Assembly (NCBI RefSeq): GCF_016735675.1
Contig: NZ_JAERSG010000003.1
Coordinates: 186,001 to 250,000, forward strand
DNA: 64,000 nt
Reading direction: 5' to 3'
Source: Nocardioides baculatus
GTDB lineage: Bacteria; Actinomycetota; Actinomycetes; Propionibacteriales; Nocardioidaceae
Shown: positions 30,002 to 38,397 of the stretch, piece by piece
Numbering within the stretch: the stretch's first letter is position 1
Layout of the letters: every line of letters starts with the position of its first letter
Translations under genes and position numbers: made by a program
The notes under the pieces: generated by a model
Told to the model about the DNA's origin: nothing
The model's database searches: none
The model's input: the letters and a program-made list of their open reading frames with translations, nothing else

Positions 30002-30659
30002 GGGCCGGCCCCTCCGCCAGGCCGAGGAGCTTGCGCACCTCGGCGAACGACGTGTCAGGGTCCGACACGTCGAACCACACCGACGGGATCCCGAGCGCCT
30101 CTGCACCGCGGATGTTCGAACTCTGGTCGTCGAGGAAGACCATGTCGGCGAAGCCCACGTCGAGTCGCTCGGAGAGCAGCTCGTAGAGGCGCGGCGCGGG
30201 CTTGAGATGGCCCTCGACCGAGCCGTCGACCACCACGTCCACGTCGCCGACGATCTCGATCCCGTCGATCCACTCCTCGGTGTGGAACGCGCGCAAGTCG
30301 TTGGTCAGGATGGCGATCTTCAGCCCCTCGGCGTGTGCGTCGCGGACCAGGGCTCGCGCCTGCTCCCGCACCAGCGCGGGGCGGGGCGGCTCGTAAAGGT
30401 GGGCGATCATCGCGCGGATGTCGGACCCGTGACCGGTATGGCGGTCCCACTCGAGGGCTCGCTCGTCCCAGTAGTGGCGCTCGGTGATCCGCCCCGCCTG
30501 GAGGTCCGCCCACGTCGGGTCAGGCTGGTCCACCGTGGCCAACGGGCCACGCTCGTGGAGCAGAGCGTGGGCCGGTGTCCCGGGCAGCTCGGCCACGAGC
30601 TCGAAGGGCGTCAGCAGCACCGGGCCGCCGAAGTCCAGGACGAGTGCAGGTCGGGTCAT
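29994..30659 (-). CDS. HAD-superfamily hydrolase (putative phosphatase)
   Basis: A 221-residue HAD protein. Motif I is LVLDFGGPVLLTPFE, in which the first Asp is present but the usual second Asp is Gly, as in the common DFGG subgroup. Motif II is in IAILTNDLRAFH, motif III is the Lys in GHLKPAPRLYELL and motif IV is in MVFLDDQSSNIRGA. In this operon, beside phenylphosphate-synthase-like subunits, an aryl-phosphate phosphatase role is attractive but inferred. It is embedded between the zinc-ribbon and reductase genes with a one-base gap and an eight-base overlap. Confidence 0.85.
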   Translation of the reverse strand: MTRPALVLDFGGPVLLTPFELVAELPGTPAHALLHERGPLATVDQPDPTWADLQAGRITERHYWDERALEWDRHTGHGSDIRAMIAHLYEPPRPALVREQARALVRDAHAEGLKIAILTNDLRAFHTEEWIDGIEIVGDVDVVVDGSVEGHLKPAPRLYELLSERLDVGFADMVFLDDQSSNIRGAEALGIPSVWFDVSDPDTSFAEVRKLLGLAEGPAHG

Positions 30660-30660
30660 C

Positions 30661-30957
30661 TCAGTGCTCCGGCTCCTCGATGATGGCCCGGTCGAAGAGC
30701 ACGACGTTGCCGGTCCACTTGCAGGCCGCGCACCAGGTCAGGAACACCCGGTCGGTGCCGCTCCACCACTCGGTGATCAGCCCGCGATCCAGCGCAGCAG
30801 AGCAGCCCGGGCAGAACTTGGGCTTGTCCAGGAGGTGGTGGGCGGCATCGGAGGCGAACCAGTCACCCGGAGGCGGCAGCCGGTACGGGTCGGGAGGTAG
30901 TGCCGGCATCGGCCCGTGATGGGCCGCGCGTCGCGCCTCCTCGTTGAGGTCAGGCAC
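30661..30957 (-). CDS. Small zinc-ribbon protein linked to the Rieske oxygenase
   Basis: A 98-residue protein with two CxxC knuckles (KPKFCPGCSAALDRG and TWCAACKWTGNVV), the spacing of a zinc ribbon. No named family was recognised. The GTG start overlaps the Rieske oxygenase stop by eight bases (GTGCCTGA) and the HAD gene starts one base after its stop, so it is made with the oxygenase. It could be an assembly or accessory factor for the oxygenase or the phosphorylating enzyme; this is a guess from position only. Confidence 0.7.
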   Translation of the reverse strand: MPDLNEEARRAAHHGPMPALPPDPYRLPPPGDWFASDAAHHLLDKPKFCPGCSAALDRGLITEWWSGTDRVFLTWCAACKWTGNVVLFDRAIIEEPEH

Positions 30958-32206
30958 CGGAGCCTGCCTTGTCGCGCGTCTCCGCCGCAGCGTGGTGCAG
31001 GGCGAGCAGCTCCTCACGGATCGGGCTGTAGCGCATCGACCCGCCGTTGATCCACGCATCGACGAACTCCGTGCCGGCCCCGAACTTGTCCTTCTCGCAC
31101 GGCAGGTGGATCACGTCGTGCTTGTCGCGCACCACACCCGGCGGGTCCTCGCCGTCCTCGACCGCGGCCATGGCCTCCTTGAACATCTTGCGGAGCATGG
31201 CGACGCCCTGGTCGGAGCGTCCGAGGTGTTCCTGCGACCGGTCGGTGATCGCGCCCTGCGAGACCCACGCCATCACGTCCTGCCCCTCGACGTAGTCGGT
31301 GATGAACTCACCGTTCTCGTCGCGGTACGGGAACTCGTAGACCGAGGGCCGATCCTGCTTCTCCCACTCCCCTCCCTCGGGGTGGTGGAGGGTGTAGAAG
31401 AGCTTCCAGGTCGTCGTGTCGTCGATGGGGACCCGGATCTGCATCTGGTCGATCCACTGGCCACCGACGCGCATGCCGTAGGGGAACATCAACGGGTGGC
31501 CGATGGCCCAGTCGTCGCTGTCCTCGCCGTGACCCTCGAGCACGCGGCGCTTGATGATGCCGTACTCGAACTCCTCGAACGCGACCTTGATGTGCTTCTT
31601 CTGGAAGGACTTCGGTGCGTCAAATCCCTGGGTCTCGCCGAGGAACTGGAAGTACGCGCCGTGCAGCCACTCGACGTGGTGCGGGTCGACGGAGTTCTCC
31701 ATGATCTGCAGCCAGTTGCATGGCAACGTCGCCGTGCCGACCTCCCGGATGCCGTCGAGCACGTAGACGTCGAAGGGAGGCAGCTCGGGCACCGGACCGG
31801 GACCGACGTAGACCCACACCATCCCGCCCATCGTCCGGGCGGAGCCGGCCTTGGCCTTGATCTTCTCGCGGAACGTGGTGTTGTCGTTCTCGGCCGGCTG
31901 CTCGACGCACTGTCCGTCGAAGTCGTACTTCCAGCCGTGGTAGCCGCAGCGGATGCCGTCCTCGTGCACGATGCCGTAGGTCAGCGACGCACGACGGTGC
32001 GGGCAGGCTTCGCCGATGATGCCGTACTTGCCGGACGGGGTCTTGTAGAGCGTCCAGTTCTCCCCGAGCAACCGGACGGTCTTGCTGGGCCTGGCGTCGA
32101 AGTCCTGCTCGAACGCGATCGGGTACCAGTAGCGGCGCAGCAGCTCGCCCATCCTGGTGCCGGGTCCGACACGGGTCATTTCTTCGTTCTGTTCAACGGT
32201 CAGCAT
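30950..32206 (-). CDS. Rieske [2Fe-2S] non-haem iron oxygenase, large subunit
   Basis: A 418-residue oxygenase of the phthalate dioxygenase / O-demethylase-like group (alpha subunit only, no beta subunit nearby). The Rieske ligands are C68-x-H70 (ACPHRRASL) and C87-x2-H90 (RCGYHGWKYDFDG). The mononuclear iron motif is NSVDPHHVEWLHG with D174, H177 and H182. AAGGAG precedes the ATG. It would hydroxylate or demethylate an aromatic ring using the reductase at 29.0 kb. Its place between the phosphorylating enzyme and the ring-cleavage genes suggests that the substrate may be an aryl phosphate. Confidence 0.92.
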   Translation of the reverse strand: MLTVEQNEEMTRVGPGTRMGELLRRYWYPIAFEQDFDARPSKTVRLLGENWTLYKTPSGKYGIIGEACPHRRASLTYGIVHEDGIRCGYHGWKYDFDGQCVEQPAENDNTTFREKIKAKAGSARTMGGMVWVYVGPGPVPELPPFDVYVLDGIREVGTATLPCNWLQIMENSVDPHHVEWLHGAYFQFLGETQGFDAPKSFQKKHIKVAFEEFEYGIIKRRVLEGHGEDSDDWAIGHPLMFPYGMRVGGQWIDQMQIRVPIDDTTTWKLFYTLHHPEGGEWEKQDRPSVYEFPYRDENGEFITDYVEGQDVMAWVSQGAITDRSQEHLGRSDQGVAMLRKMFKEAMAAVEDGEDPPGVVRDKHDVIHLPCEKDKFGAGTEFVDAWINGGSMRYSPIREELLALHHAAAETRDKAGSGA

Positions 32207-32268
32207 CGATGTTGCTCCTTCTCGTCTGGTGGTCCGGGGCGCCCGGTCCGGCTGGAGAGCGCGTGCTC

Positions 32269-34080
32269 TCAGTCCAGGACCGTGACCTTCCCGGTGTTGC
32301 CGTCGACCCGGAGCATCTGTCCGGTCTTGAGGTTCTTGGTGCCGAAGGCCGTGCCGGTGACCGCCGGCAGGCCGTACTCGCGGCAGACGATCGCTGCGTG
32401 GCTCATCATTCCGCCGACGTCGGTCACCGTGGCTTTGATCTTCCCGAAGACCGGTGCCCACGAGGGGGCGGTCAGCGGGGCCACGAGGATCTCCCCGTCC
32501 TGGATCTCGCCGATCTGGTCAGCGTTGAAGATCACCCGCGCCGGTCCCTCGACCAGCCCCGGCGACGCGGCGAACCCGCTCAGCGACCCGTCGTCGGAGT
32601 CACTGCCCGTGTTCAGCCAGGCCGCCACCGAGTCGGAGGTGATGCCCCACAACATGACGGTGAAAGGCTCGGTCACGACCTCAGGCGGAACGCCGAGAGC
32701 GGGCGGCGGCGACCAGGTCTTGAGGGACTCGTGGACGCCGTGGCGACGCTCGATCTCCGCCGGCCAGTACGCCGGACCGCGCGAGGGAGCGCCCACCGCC
32801 CATCCGGCGTAGAGGTCGAAGAGCACGTCGGCGAGCTCGTTCCGGCGGAACATGAACACGTCGTCGACCTCGGTGATGAAGCCTGCGGTCTTGAGCACCT
32901 CGCCGAGCTCGCGCATCTTGCGCCAGATCACCGAGTGCGCCCAGTGCTCGACGTAAAAGTTGTGGTTCTCGACGTAGGGGAAGACGGTGCGCGAGAGGCC
33001 GAGCTTGCCGTCAAAGGCGGCGCGGTCCTCGTCGGAGTCGAGCAGCTCGCGGTACTCCGACACGACCCGGTCGCGCTCGGTGTGCAGCGCCTCGACCGGT
33101 CGGTTGAGGTCGACGCCCTCCTTCACCTTGGCGATGTAGTCGGTGATGTAGCCCAACGGCACCTCGACGTTCTGGATCCAGATCTTGTCGGAGTGGTAGA
33201 AGCCGGACCCGGTGGAGAAGTTGAACCAGGGCTCGGCGGCCTCGTCCCACTCGGCGATCCAGGCACGGCCGGCCTCGTCGGTCTCGAGCTTGGCCCACAC
33301 GTCCTCGGGGCTGCCGCCGTCGAAGTGACTGTCGATGCCGCTGCTCACGGCCAGCCGGGCGAGCGACTTGAGGTGGTCGTCGGGCTTGAACAGGTCGACG
33401 TGCACGCCGGCGACCATCTTGGCGATCGCGAGGTCGGGGATCGAGGGGAAGGCGGCTTTGCAGAACCCGAAGAAGTCGAGGTAGGCGGCGTAGCCGAGGT
33501 TGAGGAACTCGAAGTGGTGCTGCCACAACGTGACGACGTGGTCCAGCAGGCGGTGGTACGTCGACAGCAGCCGGTCACCCGAACCGCGCCCGGCACCCGA
33601 GGTGATGACGTCGAGGTCCTCCATCTCCGGCAGGGCGCTGAAGTCGAGCTCGGTCATCTGCTGGACGAGGGCCCGCACCTTGACCAGCCAGTCGTCGTAC
33701 AACCGGTCCCAGTTGGCGAAGTAGAAGCCGGCCCGCTCCATGAAGTGCGGGACCCGGGCCTCGATGTCGGCCTCGGGGGCGGGGACGGGGCTCAGGAAGA
33801 CGTAGCCGTTCAGGATGCGGAAGTCGACGCCGTAGGCGGGCGGCACCAGGTAGTGCCGGGTGTTGTACTGCCCGAGCGAGGCGATGGCCACCTCGAAGAC
33901 GTGGGCGTCCCAGGGCGTGAGGGCCTCAGGCCAGTGGACGCCGTCGTGGAACCAGAAGCCCGCGTCCTCGTAGTCGCGTCGCTCCTCGGAGAAGACCGCG
34001 GAGTAGGAGTAGAGGTCCTGCCAGCCCTCGGCGCCGTCGGGCGCCTCGATCTCGAAGGGGCTCGGGAAGCGATCAGCCAT
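32269..34080 (-). CDS. PEP-utilising swivelling-domain protein, phenylphosphate-synthase alpha (PpsA/CreI)-like
   Basis: A 603-residue protein whose C-terminus is the phosphohistidine swivelling domain of PEP-synthase enzymes: DVGGMMSHAAIVCREYGLPA, with the phospho-accepting His at about residue 561, then LKTGQMLRVDGNTGKVTV. The rest matches no classic PEP synthase. Thauera phenylphosphate synthase has a ~70 kDa subunit of this build with His569 and a separate ~40 kDa ATP-grasp subunit, exactly the two-gene split seen here. Corynebacterium CreI/CreH, which phosphorylate p-cresol, are built alike. The likely job is ATP-dependent phosphorylation of a phenol via phosphohistidine. The third Thauera subunit (PpsC, CBS domains) is absent. 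Confidence 0.82.
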   Translation of the reverse strand: MADRFPSPFEIEAPDGAEGWQDLYSYSAVFSEERRDYEDAGFWFHDGVHWPEALTPWDAHVFEVAIASLGQYNTRHYLVPPAYGVDFRILNGYVFLSPVPAPEADIEARVPHFMERAGFYFANWDRLYDDWLVKVRALVQQMTELDFSALPEMEDLDVITSGAGRGSGDRLLSTYHRLLDHVVTLWQHHFEFLNLGYAAYLDFFGFCKAAFPSIPDLAIAKMVAGVHVDLFKPDDHLKSLARLAVSSGIDSHFDGGSPEDVWAKLETDEAGRAWIAEWDEAAEPWFNFSTGSGFYHSDKIWIQNVEVPLGYITDYIAKVKEGVDLNRPVEALHTERDRVVSEYRELLDSDEDRAAFDGKLGLSRTVFPYVENHNFYVEHWAHSVIWRKMRELGEVLKTAGFITEVDDVFMFRRNELADVLFDLYAGWAVGAPSRGPAYWPAEIERRHGVHESLKTWSPPPALGVPPEVVTEPFTVMLWGITSDSVAAWLNTGSDSDDGSLSGFAASPGLVEGPARVIFNADQIGEIQDGEILVAPLTAPSWAPVFGKIKATVTDVGGMMSHAAIVCREYGLPAVTGTAFGTKNLKTGQMLRVDGNTGKVTVLD

Positions 34081-34149
34081 GGGAATCAGTCCTTGCGTCT
34101 GGGTGGGTTCGAGTCGGAGGGGATGCGCGTAGCGCTGTGCTGACCCGAG

Positions 34150-35277
34150 TCAGCCCGTCGCGGCCCCCTTTCTGGCGGACAGCGGATTGACGAGGGTGTC
34201 GACGATCGAGGCCATCAGGTCCGTCTCGCGGGCGACGGAGTGGCGCTTCTTGCTCCACACGGTCTCGGGGCGCGCCTGCAAGAGCACCACGTCGGAGCCG
34301 GACGGCAGGTCGTCGTCGAGCGCCCACTCGATGTCCTGGGGGCAGCCGTAGTGCTTCTCCGCGGTCCTGGCCAGCCGTGCGATGGCGATGATCTCGTCGT
34401 CGGTGAGCGACGGTGCGTTGACCTTGTCGTCGGACAGCTCGACCCGGGTGACCCTGGGTGCGGCGCCGTCGTCGGACTCGGTGAGCAGGTGGGCGTGGGT
34501 CTTGGGGCTGATCGTGCGGCGGTTGATGGTCCACATGACCTTGTCGACCAGGAAGTTGTCGGGCGTGACGTCGCCGGAGACGACGCCCTCGCCGAAGCCC
34601 CAGGCGGAGTCGATGCAGATGCCGGACCTGTCTCCGTTGCTGGGGTCGAGAGTGAAGGCGACCCCGGCGGCGCGCGGACGGACCATCTTCTGCACGGCGA
34701 CGGCCATGTCGACCTCGTCGTGCGGGTAGCCCATCTCGGCGCGGTAGACGATGGCGCGCTCGGTGAACAGGCTGGCCCAGCACTCGCGGACCTTCTGGCG
34801 CACGGCGTCGACCCCGCACACCCAGAGATAGGTGTCGTGCTCACCGGCGAAGGACGCGTCCGGGGAGTCCTCCGACGTCGCAGACGAGCGCACGGCGACG
34901 GGCACGTCCGGCACGCCGGCGAGCGTGCACAGCTCGGCGTAGCTCTCGTCGAGGAGTCTCTGGTGCTCGTCCAACAGCCGCCAGCTCGTCACCATCTCGC
35001 GCGCCCGGGCCGCTGCCTCCTTGAGCGCGGCGGAGTCGGTGATGTCGGTGGCAGCGAGGAGCTCGCTGATGCTCGGCATCAGACCGGAGGCCTGGCCGGC
35101 CTCGGCGAACGCTCGGGTGGTGATCGCGAAGCCCGGCGGGACGGGAAGTCCTGCCTGGCTCATGACCCCCAGCGAGGCGCACTTGCCACCGACGTGCGGG
35201 TGGTGCTCGGTGGCAAGACTTCCGAACGGCACGATGCTCGGGTACTCGGTCATCTCGTGTGCTGTCATGTCAGTCAT
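34150..35277 (-). CDS. PEP/pyruvate-binding ATP-grasp subunit, phenylphosphate-synthase beta (PpsB/CreH)-like
   Basis: A 375-residue protein equal to the N-terminal ATP-binding half of PEP synthase: VGGKCASLGVMSQAGLPVPP, VAVRSSATSEDSPDASFAGE, GVAFTLDPSNGDRSGICIDS, AWGFGEGVVSGDVTPD and DIEWALDD. It lacks the swivelling and PEP-binding domains, the former being supplied by the 603-residue neighbour. Together they should use ATP to phosphorylate a His and then a phenolic hydroxyl. The ATG overlaps the histidine-phosphatase stop (ATGA); a 69-base gap follows before the alpha-like subunit. Confidence 0.85.
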   Translation of the reverse strand: MTDMTAHEMTEYPSIVPFGSLATEHHPHVGGKCASLGVMSQAGLPVPPGFAITTRAFAEAGQASGLMPSISELLAATDITDSAALKEAAARAREMVTSWRLLDEHQRLLDESYAELCTLAGVPDVPVAVRSSATSEDSPDASFAGEHDTYLWVCGVDAVRQKVRECWASLFTERAIVYRAEMGYPHDEVDMAVAVQKMVRPRAAGVAFTLDPSNGDRSGICIDSAWGFGEGVVSGDVTPDNFLVDKVMWTINRRTISPKTHAHLLTESDDGAAPRVTRVELSDDKVNAPSLTDDEIIAIARLARTAEKHYGCPQDIEWALDDDLPSGSDVVLLQARPETVWSKKRHSVARETDLMASIVDTLVNPLSARKGAATG

Positions 35278-36314
35278 TCCTGGAAGCGGGGGTCGGAGTT
35301 GGCGGGCAGGGCATCGAGGTCGGGGATCACGACCTCCTGGACGCGGTTGCGGTAGAGCACGAGCGCGGTGTGGCCGCCCGCGACGAGCCGAACGCGCACG
35401 AACTCGGTGTTGAAGGGCTCGCCCGGGTCGTAGCCCATCGCGAGGGTCGCGAACGCCCGGATCGGGCCGGAGTGCGTCGCGACCACGACCGTGTCGGCCG
35501 ATGTCCGCGCGTGGGCGTCGAGGATGCCGCGCCAGAAGCGACGCACGCACGAGACGGGCGGTTCGAAGTAGAGCATCGGCATCGTCAGCCAGTGGGTGAT
35601 GGGGTCGCCACCGCCCTTCTGGATGCCCCAGAACCGGTCGATGTCCACCAGCCAGCCGGGCCGTTCGCCCAGGCCGACGCGCTCGTACTTCTCGATCTCC
35701 CGGTGATAGATCCGGAAGGCGCTGGTCACGTCGCGCGGACCCTCGGGGGTAGCGACCTCGAAGTTGCGGAAGTTGGGGTCGTCGAGCAGCTCGCCGATCT
35801 CGGGGCGACCCCTACCGAAGAGCTCGACGTTGTCGAGGAGGCCGCGCCGTATGTGCTCGGCGGTCTGGCGGGCGCGATTGGTCGGGGCGCACAACAGCTC
35901 GAGCTTTGTGCCGTCGGTGACCCGGCGGGCGAGCTCCTGCCCGCGCCGGTGGGCCTGCCAGGAGCCGAGCGGGGTGAGGCCGGACTCCGAGGAGTAGCCC
36001 TGTGTCTCCCCGTGCCGGACGAGGTAGATGTCGCAGTCGACGTCGGCGATCTGGTCACGGCGCTCCGGGACGATCTCCTTGGTGCGGGTCACCTCGGCCC
36101 ACGCGCGCGAGGAGCCGACGACGTTGCCGTCGTACTCCACGGGCTCCGCGCCGGCACCCCGGTTGCGGAACTGACGCAGGTAGAGCGGGACGGACTCGTC
36201 GGACTCGTCGGGCGTGGCCGGCGGCGCTCCCTTGCGGGACTGGTGACGGTTGAGATACGCCGGGGCGTCCGGTCGCTCGGTGCGTGGCAGGGAGGCCGGC
36301 TTCTCGATGGTCAT
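35274..36314 (-). CDS. Histidine-phosphatase (phosphoglycerate-mutase-like) family protein
   Basis: A 346-residue protein with an unusual ~94-residue N-terminal extension, then the branch signature IYLVRHGETQGYSSESGLTP (catalytic His about residue 101), LCAPTNRARQTAEHI and the second His in VVVATHSGPIRAFATLAMGY. It is coupled to the ATP-grasp gene. In an operon that appears to make an aryl phosphate, the simplest role is removal of the phosphate after oxygenation or proofreading of dead-end phosphates. The substrate is inferred. Confidence 0.85.
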   Translation of the reverse strand: MTIEKPASLPRTERPDAPAYLNRHQSRKGAPPATPDESDESVPLYLRQFRNRGAGAEPVEYDGNVVGSSRAWAEVTRTKEIVPERRDQIADVDCDIYLVRHGETQGYSSESGLTPLGSWQAHRRGQELARRVTDGTKLELLCAPTNRARQTAEHIRRGLLDNVELFGRGRPEIGELLDDPNFRNFEVATPEGPRDVTSAFRIYHREIEKYERVGLGERPGWLVDIDRFWGIQKGGGDPITHWLTMPMLYFEPPVSCVRRFWRGILDAHARTSADTVVVATHSGPIRAFATLAMGYDPGEPFNTEFVRVRLVAGGHTALVLYRNRVQEVVIPDLDALPANSDPRFQE

Positions 36315-36322
36315 CGCCGGCC

Positions 36323-37234
36323 TCAGCTGTGCACCGTGAGGAACTGCTGGTTCACGACGCCGTCGTAGTAGAACATCGCCCGCCCCATCTCGGCCTCGGT
36401 CCAGGTCACCGGCTCGGCCCCGGGGTCGACCCAGTAGCCGCCGGTGAACATCTCGTTGCGATTGCCGACCGGGTCGAAGAAGTAGAGGCACTGACCGCGC
36501 GTGACACCGTGGCGTGTGGGGTTCATCTCGATGTTGACGCCGTGGTAGACGCAGGCGTCTGCGGCGTTGCGCAGGTCGTTCCAGCCGTCCACCCAGAAGG
36601 CAAAGTGGTGCAGCCCCTGGTTGGGCCCGGTGATGAAGGCGATGTCGTGCGAGCGGTGTGACACCTCGAGCCAGCTGGCGATCTGGTAGCCGTCGTCGCC
36701 GACGATCTGCTCGGTGAGCCGGAAGTCGAGGTGCTCGGTGAGGAACCTCGTGTTGGTGTCTACCTCCTCCGCCGTCAGGAACACGTGGTCGACCCTCGGC
36801 GGCGCGATGCCGACGAGACCCATCGGGCGTGGTGGCGGGTTGGTCTGCGGGAGCAGGTTGCCGACCTGCTGCATGCCGTAGACCAGCTCCATCTCGTGCC
36901 CGCTGGGCAGGAGGAACCGGATCGACGTGCCGTGGCCGGGCGCCCATTCGTCGGCCGCATACCGGCGTACGGCGATGCCGGCTGCCTCGAGGCGCTGCTG
37001 GTAGTGGTCGAGGTCCTCCGCATCGGTAACCTTGAACCCGAAGTGGTTGAGCCCGTGGGTCGGCTCGTGGGTCAGGACGACACTGTGGTGCTGGTGCTCG
37101 TCCCAGCACTTCATGAAGACGCGCGAGGAGTCGCGCGCGGTCTCGATCATGCCGATGACCTCGGAGTAGTAGGCGGTCGCGAGCTCGAGGTCCGGCACGC
37201 GGAGCTCGACGTGGGACAGGCGCAGGATCGTCAT
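36323..37234 (-). CDS. Catechol 2,3-dioxygenase (extradiol, VOC fold), copy 2
   Basis: A 303-residue type I extradiol dioxygenase that opens a catechol ring next to the two hydroxyls. Iron ligands line up with XylE: H150 (PPRVDHVFL), H209/210 (GLHHFAFW) and E261 (NRNEMFTGGY). Its length is that of classic catechol 2,3-dioxygenase. It overlaps copy 1 by one base (TGATG). The two copies are clearly diverged rather than a recent duplication, so they may differ in substrate. Confidence 0.92.
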   Translation of the reverse strand: MTILRLSHVELRVPDLELATAYYSEVIGMIETARDSSRVFMKCWDEHQHHSVVLTHEPTHGLNHFGFKVTDAEDLDHYQQRLEAAGIAVRRYAADEWAPGHGTSIRFLLPSGHEMELVYGMQQVGNLLPQTNPPPRPMGLVGIAPPRVDHVFLTAEEVDTNTRFLTEHLDFRLTEQIVGDDGYQIASWLEVSHRSHDIAFITGPNQGLHHFAFWVDGWNDLRNAADACVYHGVNIEMNPTRHGVTRGQCLYFFDPVGNRNEMFTGGYWVDPGAEPVTWTEAEMGRAMFYYDGVVNQQFLTVHS

Positions 37235-38325
37235 CAGGTGTGCACTCTCATGAAGCGTTCGTTGAGCTCGCCCTCGTAGTAGAAGACGGCGCGACCGATG
37301 TTGTCCTCGGTCCAGGTCAGGGTCGGGAAGTCGGGATCGGGGCGGTAGCCACCGGTGAAGACCTCGTTGCGGGTGCCGAGGGGGTCGAAGAAGTAGATGG
37401 TCGAGCCGCGAGTGATGCCGTGACGCGTCGGACCGACGTCGAGCTGGATGCCGTTGTAGGCGAGCACGTCGGCAGCGTCACGGACGTCGTCCCAGTCGTC
37501 GAGCCAGAACGCGAAGTGGTGCAGGCCTCCGTTGGGGCCGTGCACGATCGCCAGGTCGTGCGGTGAGTGGGAGCGCTCCAGCCAGGTGCCCAGCTGGTGG
37601 CCGTTCCCGTCGAGGAGCTGCTCGGTGATGCGGAACCCCAGCACGTCCATGTAGAACTGCGTCGACTCGCCGACCTCCTCGGCGTTGATGAGCATGTGGT
37701 CCATCCGCGGCGGCGCGATCATGTCGCGCGGGAAGGGCTGATCGTCCGACGCGTTGTCGGGCAGGTGCCGCGGCCGGGTCGTCCCGACCTTCTCCACGTC
37801 CGCGACGAGCTCCATGACGTGGCCGCTTGGCGTGGAGAACCGGATCGACTCCCCCTGGCCCAGCGTCTGCCCCTTGCTGATGCGCTCCACTGGGAACCCG
37901 TAGCGCGACACCCGGTTCTCCAGGTCAGCGAGGTCGTCCTCGTGGTGGACCTTGAACGACATCAGGTCCATCCCCATGCGTGGCGCATACCGCAAACGCA
38001 GGGAGTGGTGGTCCTCTTCGTCCCAGCACTTGAGGTAGACCGAGTCCTCGGTGCGGGCGGTGACGTCCATGCCCATCACGCCGGTGTAGTAGGCGGTGGC
38101 CAGGTCGAGGTCGGTGCAGGTGACGTCTACGTGACCGAGCCGCAGGATTCCGCGAGGACGGCCGGCGACGGTGCCGCGGGATTGCTGCCGCGAGTCGGAC
38201 GGGTCGACCCGCAGACCGTCGGCCGGTTCACCGAACGGAAAGTCGCGGGTCGTGCCTGCTGGAGTCCCCTCGGCGAGATCGACATGTCCCGCCTCGGGAG
38301 CTGTGACGCCCTTCACATTTGCCAT
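37234..38325 (-). CDS. Catechol 2,3-dioxygenase (extradiol, VOC fold), copy 1 with N-terminal extension
   Basis: A 363-residue extradiol dioxygenase, first gene of the leftward operon. The ligand motifs are present: PPRMDHMLI, GLHHFAFWLDDW and TRNEVFTGGY. About 57 extra residues (MANVKGVTAPEAGH... to RPRGILRLGH) precede the usual start of the fold and are Asp/Pro/Gly-rich. ATG 38325 is the best start; no good ribosome site was found for an internal start. The divergent operator region begins one base upstream. Confidence 0.9.
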   Translation of the reverse strand: MANVKGVTAPEAGHVDLAEGTPAGTTRDFPFGEPADGLRVDPSDSRQQSRGTVAGRPRGILRLGHVDVTCTDLDLATAYYTGVMGMDVTARTEDSVYLKCWDEEDHHSLRLRYAPRMGMDLMSFKVHHEDDLADLENRVSRYGFPVERISKGQTLGQGESIRFSTPSGHVMELVADVEKVGTTRPRHLPDNASDDQPFPRDMIAPPRMDHMLINAEEVGESTQFYMDVLGFRITEQLLDGNGHQLGTWLERSHSPHDLAIVHGPNGGLHHFAFWLDDWDDVRDAADVLAYNGIQLDVGPTRHGITRGSTIYFFDPLGTRNEVFTGGYRPDPDFPTLTWTEDNIGRAVFYYEGELNERFMRVHT

Positions 38326-38397
38326 GTCCTGAACGTAGGACGGTCTGGAACCAAGCCGGATACGGTGTTCCTCCATACGGAACGCAAAGTCCTACGT
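38326..38397. promoter_or_regulatory. Divergent promoter with three inverted repeats (likely IclR operators)
   Basis: ACGTAGGAC (38333-38341) and GTCCTACGT (38389-38397) are a perfect 9-bp inverted pair 47 bases apart. GTTCC-N7-GGAAC (38367-38383) lies between them, and GTCCT-N6-AGGAC (38326-38341) abuts the dioxygenase start. The region separates the leftward catabolic operon from the regulator genes, so it should hold both promoters and the regulator sites. Confidence 0.6.

Noticed and set aside
32209-34143. A 644-codon open frame on the plus strand over the phenylphosphate-synthase-like gene
   Set aside because: It is an antisense shadow; the opposite strand has the phosphohistidine domain and a proper operon position.
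34150-35277. Ordinary phosphoenolpyruvate synthase for gluconeogenesis
   Set aside because: It is only the ATP-binding half. The swivelling domain is on a separate, otherwise unrelated 603-residue protein, and both lie inside an aromatic operon.
36323-38325. A single dioxygenase gene split by a frameshift
   Set aside because: Each copy has its own complete two-module fold and full set of iron ligands.
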